Shown: piece after piece, positions 25,729 to 34,209 of the stretch
Numbering within the stretch: the first letter of the stretch is position 1
How the letters are laid out: each line of letters begins with the position of its first letter
NCBI GenBank assembly: GCA_046350295.1
Contig: JAXMAR010000005.1
Span: forward strand, 196,598 to 260,597
DNA length: 64,000 nt
Source of the DNA: JAXMAR01 sp046350295
Lineage (GTDB): Bacteria > Planctomycetota > Planctomycetia > Gemmatales > Gemmataceae
Reading direction: 5' to 3'
Program-made: the position numbers and the translations under genes
Notes under the pieces: model-generated
The model's database searches: none
Seen by the model: the letters and a program-made list of their open reading frames with translations, nothing else
What the model was told of the DNA's origin: nothing

Positions 25729-25971
25729 ATGAACCAGACAGACAACAACCTCACCCGGAAGGAGATCGACGAACGTGAATGGAGCAATCCGCAGAACTGG
25801 CACTGGAGCTTCTACTACAGCCGGAAAGATTCGCGGACATGCGTCCCGCGCCGCAGGGGGCCGGGGTCGACGTTGAATTTCGGCCAGCGCGACGCGATCG
25901 TTTTCTTGCTCGTTCTGTTCAGCATGCCGCTCGCCATCCTCGGCGGGCTGCTCTTGAGCCGGGCGTTTTGA
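25729..25971 (+). CDS. Small DUF5808-like membrane protein
   Basis: An 80-residue protein with a polar N-terminus and one C-terminal transmembrane segment. The middle part N-W-H-W-S-F-Y-Y-S-R-K-D-S-R-T-C-V-P-R-R and G-S-T-L-N-F-G matches the DUF5808 pattern, in which a Y-Y-N-P-D-D-P-R stretch is followed by V-P-K-R and W-T-L-N-F. The function of that family is unknown. The ATG at 25729 is preferred over an upstream ATG at 25609, which would add basic residues with no similarity. Confidence 0.6.
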   Translation: MNQTDNNLTRKEIDEREWSNPQNWHWSFYYSRKDSRTCVPRRRGPGSTLNFGQRDAIVFLLVLFSMPLAILGGLLLSRAF

Positions 25972-26018
25972 TGCCGCAAGGGGACGGAAGAGAACGGGGA
26001 CCTCGGCGAGGATGACGT

Positions 26019-26996
26019 TCAATTCAAAAACCCGCGGACATCGTCCAGAGTCTCCGCGGTCTTGAGAAACTTCGCGAGCTTGCGGAGATCGGGCAACGCG
26101 AGTTCTCTTATTCGGGGCAGGAACTTCCGTCCCGGTCTGCCGAACTTGGCGTCCAGATCGAGGACGATACCCTCCAGCAGGCCCTTGCGCTCGCCTTTCT
26201 CCAGACCTTTCTCCAGGCCCTCCTCCAACCCGCGTTTGTAGCCGGCGCGTTCGATGGTCGTGAGCCAGGGCATGTTGGTTTCCTCCTCGAAGCAATGCAG
26301 ATCAGCCCGGTAGGCTGCGTCCAGGTCTTCGGGCAATGTCAGGATCCAATCGATCAGACGGTAAAGCTGGCGGACTTCCTCCTTCGACCAGCCGCGCCGA
26401 TAGAGGTTCTTCACCGTCTGGAGCTTCGCATCGCGCCGCCGGGCCGGCTCGTTGCGGGTCTCGATCGCCTGACAATGGGCCAGGACCACGGCGGCCAACG
26501 GGTTGTCGCTTGCCGCCAGGACCGCCTGCTCCCGGCAATGCTCGAGGAGCTTGGCGACGCGGAACGTCAGCTCCATCTTGCAGCCCCAGTGGCCGTAGGC
26601 AAACGTCGTTGGCCGCCAACTGGGCTGGTCGTCGCAGAGGACCGCGAGGCTGACCACGGTCTGATTATACAGTTGGCGCACGGCGACGTTATAGTCGAAC
26701 ATGCGCTGGGCGAAGGCTCTCTCGTAGCCACCTTGGATCTCGATGTGGATGAGGAGCCAGCGTTCGGCGCCGTCCTTCAGCCAGACCTTGAAAAGCTTGT
26801 CGGCGAGACGTTTGCCGACCTTGGCGCGGCGTGCGATCTGCTGGAACTCCTTGTCCAAGGCTTCGTAGCCGCGGGTCCAATCGATGTCGGCGTGGATGTC
26901 GGCGAAGAGGAGCGCGAGGAAGGAAGGGAGATAGCGCTGGAGAGCGTCCTTCCAGGGGCTGTCGAAATCGTCGGTCGGAGGTGGGCGTTTGGGCAT
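26019..26996 (-). CDS. Rpn/YhgA-like PD-(D/E)XK nuclease family protein
   Basis: A 325-residue cytosolic protein of the group related to Rpn recombination-promoting nucleases. The N-terminal F-A-D-I-H-A-D-I-D-W and the catalytic-type strand W-L-L-I-H-I-E-I-Q-G with an upstream Asp (D-K-L-F-K-V-W) fit the PD-(D/E)XK core. A run of G-L-E-E-G-L-E-K-G repeats near residue 250 is common in the family and likely a flexible helix. Many such genes are mobile and present in several copies. The nuclease role is inferred from family work. Confidence 0.72.
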   Translation of the reverse strand: MPKRPPPTDDFDSPWKDALQRYLPSFLALLFADIHADIDWTRGYEALDKEFQQIARRAKVGKRLADKLFKVWLKDGAERWLLIHIEIQGGYERAFAQRMFDYNVAVRQLYNQTVVSLAVLCDDQPSWRPTTFAYGHWGCKMELTFRVAKLLEHCREQAVLAASDNPLAAVVLAHCQAIETRNEPARRRDAKLQTVKNLYRRGWSKEEVRQLYRLIDWILTLPEDLDAAYRADLHCFEEETNMPWLTTIERAGYKRGLEEGLEKGLEKGERKGLLEGIVLDLDAKFGRPGRKFLPRIRELALPDLRKLAKFLKTAETLDDVRGFLN

Positions 26997-27018
26997 TGTC
27001 TCGCTTGGAGAACTTGCG

Positions 27019-28584
27019 TTATCGCTTCATCCCCGCCGTATCCGTCAAACCATCGAAGCCCGGTCCCCCTGCGGCGATGTAGCCATGGCTCGCTCCCGTC
27101 GCTTCGGGGGTGACCCAGAAGGCGTAGAGTTTGCCGCCGGTCAGGTGGAAGCGGAACTGAACGGGTTGGCCGGCGAGCTTGGCGAGGTCGTCTGCGCCTT
27201 TCCAGTGGACGGGGTGGGCGACGCTGTCGGCGCGGATCGGCGTGCAGTTGGCGCGCGAGAACGGCGCGATGACATTGCCGTCGCGGTCGAGGATTTCGAG
27301 GCGGAGGTCGCCTTTCGGAGCGTCGACGTTGACGAAGCAGTGCCGGCCACGGAAGCGGACGGGGCGTGTCGTGAGGGCGCCTTCGGTCTTGCCGGCGTCC
27401 AGAGAGGTGAAGCCGTCGCGGCGGAGGGTGGCGAGGGCGGTGACGTGGCCCGTGCCGCGGCCGGAGCAGTAGAAGTAGAGCTTGTCGTTGACGACGAGGC
27501 AGCCGCCGCCGCAGGACTGGACGTTCGAGTAGTTCCAGTCGCCTTTGCGCTCGGAGATGGGGAAGAAGCCGCGGCGGTCGGGGCGGGAGAAGTGCCAGCC
27601 GTCGCGCGAGTAGCCGACGCAGACTTCGTTGGGCTTTTCGCGGCCTGGGAACTGGCCGCGCCAGATGGTGAAGAGGCCGAGGAGGATGCTTTCGTAGGCG
27701 ACGCAATCGAGGTTATAGAGCTCGGGCGTCACCTTGTAATCCGGGCGGGCGGGGTCGAGATTGTCGGCGCCGCACCACATCGGCGGGCGGTCGACGGCGC
27801 CCCACTGGGCCCCTTTGATCACGTCGTCCCGCGTTTCCCAGTAGCGGCGGCGGCGCGGTCGGCCCCAGCCGTGGCGCAGGCTGTAGACCCAGACGCCGCG
27901 GAAGGGGTTGAAGAAGACGGTGGTGCGGTCGCCGCAGGAGCCGGTGGGCTGGCCGTCGGTCCAGTGGATGCCGTCCCCGGAGAAGTGGACCCAGAGACAC
28001 CAGGATTTGATCTCGGGCCTGCTATAGGAGCGGAACATCTTGAAGCGGCGCTTGGGGTCCTTTTCGAGCAGGTCGAGCCAGACGGTGCTAGAGTCGCGCG
28101 GGCTGGTCTGGACGAGGTTCGTGCCTTTGCGGACATCGAGGTTCGGCTTGTCCCAGGCGATGCCGTCCTTGGAGGTGGCGTAGGCCGTGCCGCCTTTGGT
28201 GAGGTACCACATCTTGAAGAGGCGGTCGGCCGGATCATGCCAGACGCCGTCGCTGAAGACCATGCCGCCGGCGCCGACGGGATTGCGCGGGTGCTGCTCG
28301 GGGAGGTGGTGGGTGCGCGTCAGGGTCGTGCGGGCGATGAGGAAGTCGTCGACGAAGAGTTGGCGGCCGACGTCGATGGGGATGACGGCGGGAGGCGTGG
28401 TGATGTATGGGGGCGTGACGGGATCGCGGGGGACGTCCTTGATGCGTGGCGGCCAGGGAGAGGGGAGGCGGATGCCGTTGTAGAGGGTTTCGGGTTCCGC
28501 GTCCTTGGCGAGGAGGGCAGCGGGGAGGCCGAGGGCGGCGCCGGCGACGAGGGAGGCTTGGAGGAAGCGGCGGCGGGAGGGCAT
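27019..28584 (-). CDS. Tat-exported glycosidase-like beta-propeller protein
   Basis: A 521-residue protein with a Tat signal (S-R-R-R-F-L-Q-A-S-L followed by a hydrophobic stretch). The mature part has repeated propeller-like features: W-H-D-P-A-D-R-L-F-K-M-W-Y, Y-A-T-S-K-D-G-I-A-W, and Y-S-R-D-G-W-H-F-S-R-P. These recall glycosyl hydrolase families 32/43/130-type five-bladed folds seen in many planctomycete proteins. Catalytic residues cannot be assigned. The ATG at 28584 has AGGAG upstream and starts directly before the twin arginines. It is probably active outside the cytoplasm on a polysaccharide. Confidence 0.68.
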   Translation of the reverse strand: MPSRRRFLQASLVAGAALGLPAALLAKDAEPETLYNGIRLPSPWPPRIKDVPRDPVTPPYITTPPAVIPIDVGRQLFVDDFLIARTTLTRTHHLPEQHPRNPVGAGGMVFSDGVWHDPADRLFKMWYLTKGGTAYATSKDGIAWDKPNLDVRKGTNLVQTSPRDSSTVWLDLLEKDPKRRFKMFRSYSRPEIKSWCLWVHFSGDGIHWTDGQPTGSCGDRTTVFFNPFRGVWVYSLRHGWGRPRRRRYWETRDDVIKGAQWGAVDRPPMWCGADNLDPARPDYKVTPELYNLDCVAYESILLGLFTIWRGQFPGREKPNEVCVGYSRDGWHFSRPDRRGFFPISERKGDWNYSNVQSCGGGCLVVNDKLYFYCSGRGTGHVTALATLRRDGFTSLDAGKTEGALTTRPVRFRGRHCFVNVDAPKGDLRLEILDRDGNVIAPFSRANCTPIRADSVAHPVHWKGADDLAKLAGQPVQFRFHLTGGKLYAFWVTPEATGASHGYIAAGGPGFDGLTDTAGMKR

Positions 28585-28642
28585 GGGAGGACTCCTTCGA
28601 TGAGGGCGCCGTAACGCGGTTCGCACGAGACGCGCTTCACGG

Positions 28643-28993
28643 TCAAGTGATCCCGAGTGCGGCTTTCAAGCAGTTGTCAATCCTCTTCATCAATGCGTCC
28701 GACAGACGACCGACCACGCGCTGGACGTCCACCTGAGGCACGGTGTGTAGTCGCTCGCAGCGCACGGCGGAATCTGTCAGGAGGCCGGAGGCGGCGCCGT
28801 CCGGCGTGGACAGTTCGATGAGAAGCTGATGCGGTTGGTGGACGTTGGACAGGTTCGAGGTAATCGCCGCAATGATGGTCTCGCGGATGAGACTGTTCAG
28901 AGAATCGATCTGAACGATCAGCGCCGGGCGAAGCTTGGAGCCTGGCGCGCCGACGAACGGGACATGGACAAGAACGATATCGCCTCGTTTCAT
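28643..28993 (-). CDS. MazF/PemK-type toxin endoribonuclease
   Basis: A 116-residue protein with the PemK/MazF fold: M-K-R-G-D-I-V-L-V at the start, G-S-K-L-R-P-A-L-I-V-Q, and the later S-N-L-S and L-T-D-S-A-V-R-C-E-R-L-H-T-V segments. Family members cut mRNA at short motifs. Its start codon overlaps the stop of the antitoxin gene upstream (ATGA at 28990-28993), the standard coupled arrangement with the antitoxin first. The key Arg of the R-P-A-L motif is present, so it may be active. Confidence 0.82.
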   Translation of the reverse strand: MKRGDIVLVHVPFVGAPGSKLRPALIVQIDSLNSLIRETIIAAITSNLSNVHQPHQLLIELSTPDGAASGLLTDSAVRCERLHTVPQVDVQRVVGRLSDALMKRIDNCLKAALGIT

Positions 28994-29220
28994 GGGCGTT
29001 CGGGATAGAGGTCGTACCGTTCCATGCCAGGTTCGTCCCAGCCGTTGGCTTCCGAGGAGCGGGCCAGCATTAGGCGCAGCTCTTGGTGATCGGCTGTCAG
29101 CAGGTCTTTTACCTTATCGAAGATCTCGGAGCGGACGACGACGAACTCGACACCGTTCTCCGAGAAGCGAACGCTTTGGCCAGCGGCGGCCGCCTGGATT
29201 TGAGCGGGGGTGAGGGTCAT
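28990..29220 (-). CDS. Antitoxin of the MazF-type pair
   Basis: A 76-residue acidic protein with an AbrB- or Phd-independent N-terminus: T-P-A-Q-I-Q-A-A-A-A-G-Q-S-V-R-F and a short V-E-F-V-V-V-R-S-E-I-F-D-K-V segment. Its family is not recognised; the assignment rests on size, charge, position before the toxin and the four-base overlap. A strong ribosome site (AAGGAGG, 6 bases before the ATG) agrees with antitoxin being made in excess. Confidence 0.65.
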   Translation of the reverse strand: MTLTPAQIQAAAAGQSVRFSENGVEFVVVRSEIFDKVKDLLTADHQELRLMLARSSEANGWDEPGMERYDLYPERP

Positions 29221-29299
29221 CGGATAACCTCCTTCCGCATTATCGTTGTCCCTTCCAGATCGTTCAAGTAACTGGAGGAACTAGCCGCGGCGTTTTGCA

Positions 29300-30445
29300 C
29301 TAACGGGTAGTCACGACAACGCCGAAGTTGATTCGTCCATAGGTAGCGTCGCGTGTCGCCACTTCCCACCGAACAATACGGCCGGTCGCCACCTCGATGT
29401 CCAGGTAGCCCAGGAGCCGGGTGTCGACGAAGTTGTCGTCGTCCTTGTGGTAGAAGGGGTGCTTCATGCGGAGGGCGCCGTCGAGGCGGGCGTGGGCGAC
29501 GCCGTCCTTGATGGAGCGGATTGTGCCCTTCAACTCCTGGCGGTCGATGCGGTTGGTCTTGATGTTGTTGTTCTCGGTGGACGGGTAGACGTGCAGGAGG
29601 ACGCGAGCGGCGGCGTCCCTGTCGAGTTCCCATGTCGTTCCCGCCTTGATCTCCTTGGGGACGAGGCGCGACCATTCGTCTTTCTTGAGGATGATCCAGT
29701 CCTCGGCGGGGTACGCGCCCCAGTTGCCGGAGCGGGTGAGGCCGAGCTTCGTGCGGCGCGGGGTGTCGACGCCGGCTTTGCGGTCGACGTTGCGGGCGAC
29801 GAGATGGAGCACCAGGTCGTCGGAGGCGGCCTTCGGCGTGTGTGATTGCGGCGCGGGCGGGACGAGTGTCTTCCCGGCGGTCAGCTTGTGTTCGGCGATG
29901 GTTTTCTCGAGCAGTTCGGTCAGGGCCTCGACTTTGCTTGCGGTGGCGACGTGTTGCGAGCCGATGGGGCGGCCGTCGGGGTCGATCAAATAGACGTGGA
30001 CCGTGCCGGAGGACATCTTGGCCTTCAAGGTCTCGTGGCGGATGCGCTCGATTTCCTTGCGGATCTCGGGTGGCCCGATGCGGACGTCTTCGTTGGAGGC
30101 GTAGGTCGGGACGAAGTAGGCGTTGATGAGGTCGATAACCTTGGGGTTGGAGAGCGAACTCGCTCGGATGGCGTCGGCGCCCCCTCAGCAGCGGCCGACG
30201 GCCATGTGCCCGTCGTGGGTGAAGAGGAAGACGGGGCGTTTGTGTTCCCTGGCGAGGCGGCGGGCGGCGAGGATGTCCGGGGCCCAACCGATGTCGTCGA
30301 AGCGGCGCTCGTCCGGCGTCGGCTGCCAAAGTTTGACCTGGGCGGCGATGGTGGCGGCGGGATCATCGGCCGCCTTGTCGTCCGCGGCGGCGAACAGAAA
30401 AAGTAACGGGCTGACGAAGAGGAGGCTTTGGCAGGGAACGCTCAT
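29300..30445 (-). CDS. Exported thioredoxin-like protein with in-frame UGA (candidate selenoprotein)
   Basis: One continuous frame from the ATG at 30445 to the stop at 29300, broken only by a TGA at 30187-30185 (codon 87). If read as selenocysteine, the product has 381 residues. Residues 1-20 are a signal peptide. Residues about 40-150 look like a thioredoxin fold: K-R-P-V-F-L-F-T-H-D-G-H, then G-R-C-[UGA]-G-G-A-D at the start of the first helix, where redox sites lie, then N-A-Y-F-V-P-T-Y and V-H-V-Y-L-I-D-P-D-G-R-P. The C-terminal 200 residues are unrecognised. A small hairpin (30152-30165) follows the UGA. A nonsense mutation, a sequencing error or two separate genes remain possible. Confidence 0.6.
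30152..30187 (-). promoter_or_regulatory. Possible bacterial SECIS element
   Basis: Downstream of the in-frame UGA, after 24 bases on the coding strand, a perfect five-base stem GAGCG/CGCTC closes the loop AGTT. Bacterial SECIS elements are hairpins within about 16-37 bases after UGA with a G near the loop start, so spacing and loop fit, but the stem is short. Confidence 0.4.
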
Positions 30446-30681
30446 GGTCTTTACTCCTTCGTCTCGATTGTAACGAAGGCGTGTGCGGTTTGCACGGCGG
30501 TTCGTTGGGTTGGAAGAGTTTGTCCGGCCAGGATTGGGGTTGGCATTTTCCTTGTATTCCGCGGCCGTTCGCGCCACAATCAAAGCATCGCTTGTTGTCA
30601 ACCGTGGTTGCCGGGGCGCGGCCGGTGCGTTGGAGACGCGCCGCCCCATGAGGCGCCGGCTTTTTCGTGAGGACACTCTCC

Positions 30682-32250
30682 ATGGCGAATCGTCGTGATT
30701 TCTTGAAAGCCGCGGGGGCGGCGTCGGCGGCCATGACCATGTCGGCCGCTTCGTATGCGGACGTGCCGGGGGCGATGGAGCGGATTCGCGTCGGCTTCAT
30801 CGGCGTCGGCGGCCGCTGCCAGCAGCACATCGACGTCATCAAGAACCTGGCGCGGACCGAGCGCAACGTGGCGCCCGTGGCCGTGTGCGACGTTTGGGAT
30901 GGCGACGCCAGCCTGAGCCGCGGGACGGGGCGCGGCCTGTTCCCGTCGGCCCGCAAGTGCGACATCAATGTCGACGACCGCAACCACGTCACCAAGGATT
31001 ATCGCCGCATCCTCGATCAACGCGACGTCGACGTCGTGGCGGTCGCGACGCCCGACCACTGGCACGCCAAGATCACCATCGACGCCGCCGCCGCCGGCAA
31101 GCAGGTCTACTGCGAAAAGCCGATGACCAAGACGATCGAGGAGGCTCAGGCCGTCGTCGACGCTGTCCGGCGTCACAACACCGTCATGACGGTCGGCGTG
31201 CAATCGATGGCCGATCCGACCTGGCGCATGGCCAACGACATGATCAAGCGCGGCGACATTGGTCACGTCGCCCAGGCGCAGACGAGCTACTATCGGAACT
31301 CGCAGGTCGGCCAGTGGCGCTATTATCCGCTGACGCGGACAATGAACCCGACGACCGTTGACTGGCCGATGTTCCTCGGCACTCGTTTTTCGGTCATTCC
31401 CGGCGTGCCGCTGGCGCCGGAGATGCCGTTTGACCGGGCGATCTTCGCGCAATGGCGCTGCTACTGGGACTTCGGCGGCGGCATGTACACCGACCTGTTC
31501 GTCCACCAGACGACCCACCTGATCGCGGCGATGGGCGTGCGCTATCCCGCCCGCGTCGTCGGCGGCGGCGGCATCTACCTCGAATACGACCAACGCGACG
31601 TGCCGGACGTGGCCACGGTCGTCGCCGATTACGACGAAGGCTGCCAGGCCATCATCACCGCCACCATGATCAACGATCACGCCATCGAGGAGTGCATCCG
31701 CGGTCACCTGGCGACGCTGAAGTTCGGCACGCGGACGCGGATGGTGGAGGGACGGCAGGTGCGCGAGTTCGGCTTCTGGGTGCTGCCGCAGAACATCGGC
31801 GACCGCCCGGCCGGCCCGATGGGCGGCGCCGGCGGCGACGGCCGGTTCGTCGCGGGGGGCCTGGAAGGGGACGACACGGCGGCGCTGTGGCGGAACTTCC
31901 TCGAATGCGTCCGCACCCGCAACCGCGAGACGCTGAGCACGCCGGAGCTGGGCGCCGCGGCGTTCACGACGGTGAACATGGGCGTCCAGAGCTACCGCCA
32001 GGGCAAGGTGCTGTTCTGGGACAAGGAGCGTCGCCGCGTCGCCGAGGCGGACGATTCCTGGGCCCGGCGCTGGGAGCGCCGCAGCAAGGACCGCGGCCGC
32101 CCGAGCCAGATCATCGGCTGGACCGGCGGCGACCGCGGCAGCACGCTGAGCCCGCCGGATTACCAGGCGCTACAGGGTCCGTGGGTCGGCGGCCGCGATC
32201 CGGCGCCCCCCGTGCCGGCGCCGACGGGCGGCGGGGCGGAGCGGCGGTGA
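30682..32250 (+). CDS. Tat-exported Gfo/Idh/MocA family oxidoreductase
   Basis: A 522-residue protein with a Tat signal (N-R-R-D-F-L-K-A-A-G). The Rossmann domain follows: R-V-G-F-I-G-V-G-G-R, V-A-V-A-T-P-D-H-W-H and V-Y-C-E-K-P-M-T with the conserved Glu-Lys-Pro. The second domain contains W-D-F-G-G-G-M-Y-T-D-L. Such exported members are numerous in planctomycetes and carry their NAD(P) across the membrane in folded form; the sugar substrate is unknown. The ATG at 30682 fits the Tat motif, whereas an ATG at 30667 adds five residues. A terminator with a T-run follows. Confidence 0.88.
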   Translation: MANRRDFLKAAGAASAAMTMSAASYADVPGAMERIRVGFIGVGGRCQQHIDVIKNLARTERNVAPVAVCDVWDGDASLSRGTGRGLFPSARKCDINVDDRNHVTKDYRRILDQRDVDVVAVATPDHWHAKITIDAAAAGKQVYCEKPMTKTIEEAQAVVDAVRRHNTVMTVGVQSMADPTWRMANDMIKRGDIGHVAQAQTSYYRNSQVGQWRYYPLTRTMNPTTVDWPMFLGTRFSVIPGVPLAPEMPFDRAIFAQWRCYWDFGGGMYTDLFVHQTTHLIAAMGVRYPARVVGGGGIYLEYDQRDVPDVATVVADYDEGCQAIITATMINDHAIEECIRGHLATLKFGTRTRMVEGRQVREFGFWVLPQNIGDRPAGPMGGAGGDGRFVAGGLEGDDTAALWRNFLECVRTRNRETLSTPELGAAAFTTVNMGVQSYRQGKVLFWDKERRRVAEADDSWARRWERRSKDRGRPSQIIGWTGGDRGSTLSPPDYQALQGPWVGGRDPAPPVPAPTGGGAERR

Positions 32251-32275
32251 GTGGCTTTTTGAACCGCACAGGCAC

Positions 32276-32313
32276 AGAGACACAGGGAAGCGATTCTCTG
32301 TGTCTCTTTTTTT
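32276..32313 (+). terminator. Rho-independent terminator of the Gfo/Idh/MocA gene
   Basis: A perfect ten-base stem AGAGACACAG/CTGTGTCTCT with a 12-base loop is followed by seven Ts. It begins 26 bases after the stop codon. Confidence 0.85.
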
Positions 32314-32344
32314 CTCAGCCCTGGAGGGGCACAGAAGGGTGACG

Positions 32345-32473
32345 GGGTAGAAGGTCTTCGTCGCTGAGTTCGGTGGCGCCGTCGTCCTGGGCAGTCGCAC
32401 GTCGCCACCCGGCGACGCAATTGATCCGTGATCGCGGCGGGGACGCGCACGTCCAGTAGAAGACGATCGGCAT
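32345..32473 (-). pseudogene. Remnant of a DUF5615 PIN-like toxin gene
   Basis: On the minus strand D-R-L-L-L-D-V-R-V-P-A-A-I-T-D-Q-L-R-R-R is followed, after a frame change, by T-A-Q-D-D-G-A-T-E-L-S-D-E-D-L-L. This is the start of the DUF5615 PIN-like family, which normally continues for about 60 more residues. Here it stops and merges into the terminator of the neighbouring gene. The rest of the 32,251-32,660 gap holds no other gene. Confidence 0.55.
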
Positions 32474-32660
32474 GAGCTTACCCCAAGCTCGACGCCGTTG
32501 TCTGTGCGAGCTTCAGTTGCAACACTGATGGCGCCGTTGTCGGTCATTGCAACAAGTCCTGAGGAGCAATCTTCGACTATCATAAGGTCAATTTTGCGAA
32601 CGGCGCCAAGGTGCGCCTTCCATCCGAAAAACCAAAGTCTTGCGTCGCACGGAGACAGCC

Positions 32661-34082
32661 ATGAGATTCTCGTTACGGCTTGTCAGAACGCTCTTGATCG
32701 TGGTTGGCTTGGCCCCGCATCTCGCCGCGGCCGGGGGAGAGCCGGGGCGCGTCAAAGACGAGAAGCCGCGCGGCAAGCTGTTCTGCATCGTGGCGCCCGC
32801 TAGTTTTCATGGCGCGCTGAAAGAGTACGTCGAGCACAAGAAAAAGCTGCTGCCGACCGAATTGGTATCGCTGGAAAAGGTCCTGAAAGCGAGCGCCGGC
32901 CGGGACGATCCGGAGCGGCTGAAGCGTTTTCTCTACGACGCTTGGCGAAAGCGCGGTCTTGGCTACGTGCTGCTGGTCGGTGACGTCGACGTCATGCCGG
33001 TGCGCTACATGGTTCTGGATCGGGTCACGCCCGCGGCGTTCGATTACGCCTTCTATCCTTCGGACCTCTACTATGCCGATCTCGCCAAGCAGGACGGTTC
33101 CTTCGACGACTGGAACGCGCGCAAGGACGGCTTCCACGCCGACTACTTCGGCGAGGTGCGCGGCGAGAAGAACAAGAAGGATGCGATCAACTTCGATCAG
33201 GTCGATTATCGGCCGGAGGTGGCCGTCGGGCGCTGGCCTGTGAGCACGGAGGCGGAGGTGCGCCTGATAGCCGCCAAGTCCATGGCGTACGAGAACGTAA
33301 TCCGCGCCGGGACGCATCCGGGGCTAAAGCAGGCCGCGTTTTTTCACGTCCAGGGCTGGGTCGACGCGCGTGCCCGCCTCGACCGCATGGCGGCCCGGCT
33401 CACCGACTGGAAAACGGAGAAGCGCTTCTTCAGCGACGGCAATCCCAAATTCAAGACGGACCCGCCCAATCAAGAAAACCTCCTGGCGACGCTTAACAAG
33501 GGCGTCGGCTTGGTCGTCCACGTGGGACACGGCAGCGAGCATTCGTGGGAGGGCTGTTTCGCCACCGCCAGCTTGAAAAAAGTGAAGAACGCCGACCGCT
33601 TGCCGGTCATGTTCTCTGTCGGATGCAGCACCTGTTACTTCGCCGCCCTGGCGCCCTATGACGGTTACGTCGATATTCACGGAAAGGAACACAAGGGCGT
33701 CAACAACGGTGAGGTCTTCACGGCTCCGCCCCCCGCACCGGCGCCCTATCAGAAGGGCCGTCACAATCCGACCGGCCTGGGGGAGCAGGTGCTGAAGCGC
33801 GAAAACGGCGCCGTGGCGTACATCGGCTGCAACACGGGCAGCCAGCCGTGCGCTCTGAGTCTCCTGGAGGGGTTCCTCATCGCCGCGGGAAAGTCGGGCC
33901 AGCCGCGCGTCGGCGACTGCTGGGCAAGCGCCGTCAGCTACTATTACGACAAGGAAGGGCTGGCCCGCCTCGTCCCCACCGACGACTGGTATCCGCCCAG
34001 CATCTTCTTCCAGGGCATGAAGTTCATGCTTTTCGGCGACCCCACGCTCCCCCTTGCAGCGATGACGGTCGCAAAGAAATAG
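32661..34082 (+). CDS. Secreted C25 (gingipain)-like cysteine peptidase
   Basis: A 473-residue protein with a signal peptide (about 1-24). The layout follows peptidase family C25: an early V-L-L-V-G-D-V-D-V-M-P strand, D-Y-A-F-Y-P-S-D-L-Y-Y-A-D and V-A-V-G-R-W-P-V-S-T, then V-H-V-G-H-G-S-E-H-S-W with the likely catalytic His290 and M-F-S-V-G-C-S-T-C-Y with Cys322 as likely nucleophile. The His-Cys spacing of 32 is close to that of gingipain. There is no sorting domain at the C-terminus, unlike in Bacteroidota. The start at 32661 is chosen for the signal peptide. Confidence 0.75.
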   Translation: MRFSLRLVRTLLIVVGLAPHLAAAGGEPGRVKDEKPRGKLFCIVAPASFHGALKEYVEHKKKLLPTELVSLEKVLKASAGRDDPERLKRFLYDAWRKRGLGYVLLVGDVDVMPVRYMVLDRVTPAAFDYAFYPSDLYYADLAKQDGSFDDWNARKDGFHADYFGEVRGEKNKKDAINFDQVDYRPEVAVGRWPVSTEAEVRLIAAKSMAYENVIRAGTHPGLKQAAFFHVQGWVDARARLDRMAARLTDWKTEKRFFSDGNPKFKTDPPNQENLLATLNKGVGLVVHVGHGSEHSWEGCFATASLKKVKNADRLPVMFSVGCSTCYFAALAPYDGYVDIHGKEHKGVNNGEVFTAPPPAPAPYQKGRHNPTGLGEQVLKRENGAVAYIGCNTGSQPCALSLLEGFLIAAGKSGQPRVGDCWASAVSYYYDKEGLARLVPTDDWYPPSIFFQGMKFMLFGDPTLPLAAMTVAKK

Positions 34083-34209
34083 CCGCACGATCCGCGGGAT
34101 CATCGATCGCGTGAGTCGAAGGCGCCAGTATTTGGTAGCGTTTCGTCAATAGTCGACGTACATTTTCTCTGGAGGCGTTATCACCCGCCTGACGCCTCGG
34201 GAAAGTCCC

